Under the pieces are notes generated by a model. It was given only the letters and a program-made list of their open reading frames with translations, was not told the DNA's origin and searched no databases. A stretch of DNA of 39,563 bases from Schlesneria paludicola DSM 18645 (GTDB taxonomy: Bacteria > Planctomycetota > Planctomycetia > Planctomycetales > Planctomycetaceae), in assembly GCA_945876035.1 (NCBI GenBank), contig CAMCMU010000044.1, forward strand, positions 1-39,563, written 5' to 3'. The translations under genes were made by a program, and so were the position numbers. Shown piece by piece: positions 35,476 through 39,563 of this stretch (position 1 is the stretch's first letter; each line of letters starts with the position of its first letter).

Positions 35476-35850
35476 CGATCGAAACCCCTTGACGTCCGTC
35501 CTCTGCGTTACTCCAGAACCGCCTTGCGTTCCAGAGAGCCCAGTACCCCCAAACCGGTCGGTAAGATAGCAGACGGCCAATCCATTTTCTTGTCCGGAGG
35601 AACGCACGTGCCGATAAAAAACGGACGTGACTCGGTCAAGACCGACGTTTGAAATCTTTCCCGCAGATTGCCTCTCTCTGCTCGCGGTGACGCATTGCAT
35701 GGTCGCGGTTGTCACCGTTCATAACGAAAGTTAGTCTTTTCTGATGATCCCGATGGAAAACCCCTACGACTTAGCTCCCGATAACGTCGAAGTTCTCTGT
35801 TGGACAGTGGGGGTGTTCCTGCAGGTACTTTGTCAACTCGAGATACCGAA
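35476..35850. other. Divergent leader region between mgtA and the CLC gene, 375 bp
   Basis: It carries both promoters. On the plus strand, around 35722-35770, an ATAAC is followed by a weak GAAAG/CTTTTC hairpin, then CTGATGATCCC and later CCCCTAC. This partly recalls the 3' half of the fluoride (crcB) riboswitch, but the 5' GGNGAUG part is missing, so no riboswitch is called. Confidence 0.3.
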
Positions 35851-37176
35851 ATGCCGTTTTGCTGGGATTATCGCAAGCACTTGTCCCTGCCCGCATTCGT
35901 GCTGAAATGGTTCATGATCAGTTTACCGATGGGGATTACTGTCGGCTCAGCGATCTCGTTTTTTCTGTGGTCGCTCGACCAAGTGACGCACCTCCGATGG
36001 CGGTATCCTTGGTCACTGTATCTACTCCCTTTGGCCGGCGCCGTATCGGCACTGATCTACCACCATTGGGGTCGGTCTGCGGAAGCAGGTACGGACTTGA
36101 TCCTCGAACAGATCCACCAGCCCGGCGGCGGGGTGCCCAGTCGCATGGCTCCACTCGTCTTGATCTGCACATTGATGACACACCTCTTCGGTGGCTCTGC
36201 AGGTCGAGAAGGGACTGCCGTTCAAATGGGAGGCAGCCTCGCTGGAACTTGGGGACGCTGGCTCGGCTTGAATGGCGCCGACATGAGCATCTTGCTCATG
36301 ACAGGCATCGCCGCCGGATTCGGTGCGGTGTTTGGAACGCCATTCACGGGCGCGGTCTTCGCGTTGGAAGTTCTGGCGATTGGCCGACGGCGTTATCAGG
36401 CATTGATTCCATGCCTGATCGCCAGCCTTGTTGGTGATCAGGTCAATACGACCTGGGGACTCGACCACATGCACTATCACATTGCAACGACGGATCCTGT
36501 TTGGAGTGTTGCGACAGGAATGCATTGGAGCTGGGGACTCACAACAAAAATCGCGATTGCCGCCCTCTTCTTTGGTCTGGCCAGTAGTCTGTTCGTCGAA
36601 TTAACACACGTTCTGAACGGGACGTTTAAGCAGCTCATTTCCCGTCCTTGGTTGCGTCCGATGGTGGGCGGATGTGTGGTGATTCTGTTGGTTTGGGGAG
36701 TCGGAAACAGAGATTACCTCGGGATCGGGGAACATTCCGATCCCCACGATCTCGCCACTGTGACGATCCAATCCTGCTTTCTCGTCGGCGGCGCGGGATG
36801 GTTCAGCTGGTGGTGGAAACTGCTTTTTACCGCTGTCACCGTGAGCAGTGGATTCAAAGGCGGCGAGGTCACGCCACTTTTCTTCATCGGAGCGGCACTC
36901 GGGAATGTGCTGGGGCAATTACTCGGAGCACCTGTCGATTTAATGGCCGGGCTGGGTTTCGTTGCCGTATTCGCTGGCGCAACGAAGACACCGCTAGCCT
37001 GCACCATCATGGCCGTCGAACTGTTTGCTCCGGAGAACGGAGCACTCTTGAGTTCTAGCTTTGTGATGTATGCCGCGGTCGCCTGCTTCGTGGCTTACTG
37101 TTCCAGCGGACGTTCGAGTATTTATCACTCTCCGAAACACGGATTTGCCGACACCAAGCACTGTGCCGTGCAGTGA
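35851..37176 (+). CDS. CLC-family anion transporter, probable fluoride/proton antiporter type
   Basis: This 441-residue membrane protein has about a dozen hydrophobic segments. The gating-glutamate motif is 'GGSAGREGTAVQMGG' (Glu 120) and the later helix reads 'SSGFKGGEVTPLFFIGAALG' (from Gly 334). GREGT in place of GREGP/GKEGP, and GFKGGEVTP in place of the chloride-type GGGxFxP, are features I associate with CLC-F fluoride exporters. This subtype call is from memory of the family and not from alignment. The ATG at 35851 is preferred over TTG at 35800, which would add 17 polar residues. No CBS domains follow. It is divergent from mgtA; its role is likely export of F- (or exchange of Cl-) against protons. 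Confidence 0.87.
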   Translation: MPFCWDYRKHLSLPAFVLKWFMISLPMGITVGSAISFFLWSLDQVTHLRWRYPWSLYLLPLAGAVSALIYHHWGRSAEAGTDLILEQIHQPGGGVPSRMAPLVLICTLMTHLFGGSAGREGTAVQMGGSLAGTWGRWLGLNGADMSILLMTGIAAGFGAVFGTPFTGAVFALEVLAIGRRRYQALIPCLIASLVGDQVNTTWGLDHMHYHIATTDPVWSVATGMHWSWGLTTKIAIAALFFGLASSLFVELTHVLNGTFKQLISRPWLRPMVGGCVVILLVWGVGNRDYLGIGEHSDPHDLATVTIQSCFLVGGAGWFSWWWKLLFTAVTVSSGFKGGEVTPLFFIGAALGNVLGQLLGAPVDLMAGLGFVAVFAGATKTPLACTIMAVELFAPENGALLSSSFVMYAAVACFVAYCSSGRSSIYHSPKHGFADTKHCAVQ

Positions 37177-37370
37177 GAGACTGTACCGATACCTGCCGCG
37201 TTGTAGGACTCCGATCGACACTCGGTGAGCCTTTTGGCTCCACCATCCCTTTGCCAAAATTCTTTGCCCCGATCAAACAATCTGGACACACATGCGGAGT
37301 CGGCCATCAGGATCCTCCGCCGGAATGCAAAACGTTGTGCTTCTCGGCGGGGACCGTGATTCCTCTACAC

Positions 37371-37401
37371 CGTGCAGCGTGCAGCGTGCAGCGTGCAGCG
37401 T
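37371..37401. repeat. 7-bp microsatellite, (CGTGCAG)n
   Basis: Four full units of CGTGCAG and a partial fifth lie between the convergent CLC and Cache-like genes. Length variation by slippage is likely; no function is inferred. Confidence 0.85.
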
Positions 37402-37452
37402 CGATGCCAAGGAGCTGTATCACGGGATCACCCGCCGCCTCAGAACAGCTCT

Positions 37453-38313
37453 TTAGTGCGCTGACCCGTAAATACCGCATCCGACGATGTAATCACCACT
37501 GCGGACAAACCAGGTAAACTTTTGTTCCGGTTTGCCCGTGATGGGGTTCGGCCAGAGGTAATCAATCCAGGCGCCCTTCTCAGTCGCTTGTTCTTGGATC
37601 GGCTTCCCGATTGGTTTTCCCGCGAAACCAACGACTTCGATGGCCGGCATTCCGATAGGATCTTTCTTGACCTTCGAGCCCCCATAAGCCACGACTTTGG
37701 CTTGGGGCCCCGTGTTTTGCACAAACAGATACAGGTCCCGGTCTTTCATACCATTTTCTCCCGTATTAATTTTCGGGAACGCCGCCGCGCCTTCTTTGTT
37801 GATGAGAGCGATGGCTTTCGCAACTAAGGTTTGCGCTTCCTCCGCCGTCCCATGATCCGGTCTGGGTTTTGCGGTCTCCTGATAAAAGATCTCCAGCCAT
37901 TTTCCATCTCGACGCACATACAGCGAGGAGGACTCCACATCTGTAAATTGTTCCTTCTTCGTCTTATGCACGCCCTCGTACGACACTCTGTAAATGATCA
38001 TCGCCGAATCTTCGTTGACGCGCAGCATCGACACTTCACTCATGCTGTACTTGGTCAGATGAAAGTCATCAAGGTTCCGTAGTAGATCGTCTCGGCTAGC
38101 GGCCGAACCGTCGGCAAAAAAGAATTTGGCTTCTGGTGCGCAATAGGTTCGAAAAAACTCCTTGTCATCTTTCATCGTCGCTTCCCAACTGTCCCGCTCC
38201 AGTTTGGTCAATTCTGTCAGCAGTTTCGCATCGTTTGCGGAATTTTGGGCAGCTACGGAGAGTTGTAAAACCGTGACTAACAACAAACAGGGCAGGAGCA
38301 TCACTGATCGCAT
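37453..38313 (-). CDS. Exported DUF4440/SnoaL-like plus single-Cache-domain protein
   Basis: This 286-residue protein has a signal peptide (about 1-22, 'LLPCLLLVTVLQLSVAAQ'). Residues 28-145 resemble the NTF2-like DUF4440/SnoaL fold ('LLTELTKLERDSWEATMKDD', 'YVRRDGKWLEIFYQE'). Residues 155-286 resemble a single Cache domain ('EEAQTLVAKAIALINKEG', 'DRDLYLFVQNTG', 'FTWFVRSGDYIVGCGIY'). Cache domains usually sense small ligands outside the cell, but here no membrane helix or signalling output follows, so it is probably a free periplasmic binding protein. The ATG at 38313 has AAGGA six bases upstream. The ligand and partner are unknown. Confidence 0.83.
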   Translation of the reverse strand: MRSVMLLPCLLLVTVLQLSVAAQNSANDAKLLTELTKLERDSWEATMKDDKEFFRTYCAPEAKFFFADGSAASRDDLLRNLDDFHLTKYSMSEVSMLRVNEDSAMIIYRVSYEGVHKTKKEQFTDVESSSLYVRRDGKWLEIFYQETAKPRPDHGTAEEAQTLVAKAIALINKEGAAAFPKINTGENGMKDRDLYLFVQNTGPQAKVVAYGGSKVKKDPIGMPAIEVVGFAGKPIGKPIQEQATEKGAWIDYLWPNPITGKPEQKFTWFVRSGDYIVGCGIYGSAH

Positions 38314-38709
38314 GAATTATCCTTAGAAGAGGGGGGAGGTGCAACAAATCGCGACACCCAAGTCACTTGCCGAGCCGATGTCGGGCGACTCGCAACATGC
38401 CTAAGACAATGACAACTCCACCTGAATTTGAAAAGTCTTGACCGGCGCGAATTGCCGCAGTGAACTGCCTGCCTGTCCTGAGCGACGATTCTGTCGTGAT
38501 CTCGTGGAGTGTTGAACGCCGGATCGAGTCGATGCCTGATGGCATTCAAAAATTCGATCGCGATAACGTCCCGATTGCCGCTGCGAAAAAACAACGGCAA
38601 TCGGTGTTGCGCATTCTCCGCTGACAAAGGGCGGACACCATCCCCGATGCAAAACGCATCAGAGATGCGTGTTCAAAACTCGCCCTCCACAATGCTTGCG
38701 GGACAACGA
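38314..38709. other. Intergenic region, 396 bp, with an interrupted small frame
   Basis: On the plus strand, an ATG at 38409 opens ten codons, then TGA (38439-38441). The same frame then stays open to TGA at 38622-38624, including 'VVISWSVERRIESMPDGI'. It matches no family I know and may be a relic or chance. Minus-strand frames here are not convincing. Confidence 0.3.
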
Positions 38710-39563
38710 TCACAGCGGCTCCTTGAGCGGTTGCTGCTGGCTGAGGAGGAAGGCGATCAGATGCGGCAGGTTCTGTTCACCGATCTGCTCGACGACGTTA
38801 GATGGCATCGGGGAAAGCGCCGTGATACGTGATTCCTCGATGTCCGCCAAGGCAATACGAATCTCTTTGCCTTGCGTGTCGGCGAGGATCACGGCCGCTC
38901 CCTCCTCACGCAGTTTCAGACCGGTGAAAACCTGTCCCCGATTCGTGGAGATCGTCGTGCTACGAAAAGCCGCATCGATATTGCGGTTGGGATCGAGGAT
39001 GTCTTCCAACAAGCGTTCGAGTCCACGTTGGCCGACACCGTCCAACTGCGGGCCGATTTTGGCTCCTTCGCTGTGCAACCGATGGCAGTTTGCGCAGACC
39101 TTTCTGAACATTGCCGCACCGGTCTCCAGCGAAATTGTCATCGCGGATTGGTCGGCCGAGAACTTCGCAATCTGTTGTCGCAGTCGCTCGTCCGCTGCGG
39201 GGATCTCTTTGGTGAGATGGCTTAAGCGTCGATCGAGGTCGGGTAGTCCGCTCCCCTTCAGTCGATCGAGAACCGGTGCATCTTGAAGCAACCGTGCCGA
39301 GGCCTTGCCTGCCTCAACCAGATTGAGTAACGAGTCGGCTCCCGGTCGAGTCGTCGCCAACGCGAGGGCCAGCGGTTGCTGAAGCGATGCGGGAGCCGTG
39401 CCGAACGCCAAACCAAACGCCCTCCGTGAGGATTCCACATCAATCGGGCCGAGTTGTTCTGCGAGCGTCGCTCGCAGACTGAGGCGTACTCCAAGCGAAC
39501 GCACGGGGCTGCCACGCCTTCGGCGCCGGGGTCCGGTAGCCCGAGGCATTGTGCGGCCGGTAG
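38710..39563 (-). CDS. C-terminal part of a planctomycete heme-binding-domain protein (runs off the window)
   Basis: At least 279 residues are visible and the frame stays open to the last base, so this is a partial gene. The C-terminus is a Pirellula/Verrucomicrobium-type heme-binding domain (TIGR02603-like): 'FRKVCANCHRLHSEGAKIGP' with a CxxCH heme c site, 'RLLEDILDPNRNIDAAF', 'ITALSPMPSNVVEQIGEQ' and a 'DLIAFLLSQ'-type end ('LPHLIAFLLSQQQ'). The preceding part is helical, with Leu/Ala repeats, as in the HEAT-like linkers of these proteins. Full-length members are usually about 1,000 residues with an N-terminal propeller, predicted periplasmic. The Met at 39549 is probably internal. Confidence 0.86.
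   Translation of the reverse strand, partial: TGRTMPRATGPRRRRRGSPVRSLGVRLSLRATLAEQLGPIDVESSRRAFGLAFGTAPASLQQPLALALATTRPGADSLLNLVEAGKASARLLQDAPVLDRLKGSGLPDLDRRLSHLTKEIPAADERLRQQIAKFSADQSAMTISLETGAAMFRKVCANCHRLHSEGAKIGPQLDGVGQRGLERLLEDILDPNRNIDAAFRSTTISTNRGQVFTGLKLREEGAAVILADTQGKEIRIALADIEESRITALSPMPSNVVEQIGEQNLPHLIAFLLSQQQPLKEPL

Noticed and set aside
35700-35800. Fluoride (crcB) riboswitch
   Set aside because: Only the 3' half features are loosely present and the conserved GGNGAUG segment is absent; listed as a question, not a feature.

Overview
The window reads as a chromosomal segment of a planctomycete (order Planctomycetales by gene content; genus not determinable by eye). The indications are a three-heme PQQ-type sugar dehydrogenase ending in the Pirellula/Verrucomicrobium-type heme-binding domain, a second such domain at the right edge, a SpoVG protein with an added zinc ribbon, VIT/vWA and BatA/vWA proteins, and a small 'TPYRTHGG' protein. 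Genes are widely spaced, mostly monocistronic, and use ATG, GTG and TTG starts. There is no tRNA, rRNA, CRISPR array, prophage or intact insertion sequence that I can see.

Layout. 1-4.4 kb: a secreted VIT/vWA protein, an outer-membrane channel-like protein and a 660-bp stretch with a strong hairpin. 4.4-9.0 kb: purM with an overlapping ABC-2 permease (minus), then YkgJ-like, HU-like, the small conserved protein and pyrD (plus). 9.0-13.2 kb: an accessory-looking block. The 904-residue multiheme dehydrogenase lies between two diverged direct repeats of about 200 bp, with an IS630-type transposase remnant beside the left copy. 13.2-16.2 kb: a MoaD/ThiS-like protein (minus), then rsfS and argS (plus). 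16.5-20.0 kb: a Wza/Wzc pair for polysaccharide export (minus), divergent from a sialate O-acetylesterase-like gene. 21.6-25.6 kb: a minus-strand run of apgM, nadD, ispE and spoVG. 26-30.5 kb: a nitrilase-superfamily hydrolase and a BatA/vWA membrane protein (plus), then a Rieske oxygenase (minus). 30.5-32.9 kb: gene-poor, with one small membrane-anchored protein and a perfect 22-bp palindrome. 32.9-37.2 kb: an MgtA-type P-type ATPase divergent from a CLC of the fluoride-antiporter type. 37.4-39.6 kb: a secreted DUF4440/Cache-like protein and the 3' end of a heme-binding-domain protein that runs off the window.

How the genes fit together. Core metabolism and translation (purM, pyrD, nadD, ispE, apgM, argS, rsfS) are interleaved with envelope and periplasmic functions. 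The clearest functional pairs are wza/wzc (polysaccharide export) and mgtA/clc (divergent ion transport). I found no undescribed multigene defence or mobile system that the sequence supports. The points most worth following up are the repeat pair around the multiheme dehydrogenase, the nested inverted repeats upstream of nadD, the 22-bp palindrome, the SpoVG-zinc-ribbon architecture and the leader of the CLC gene.
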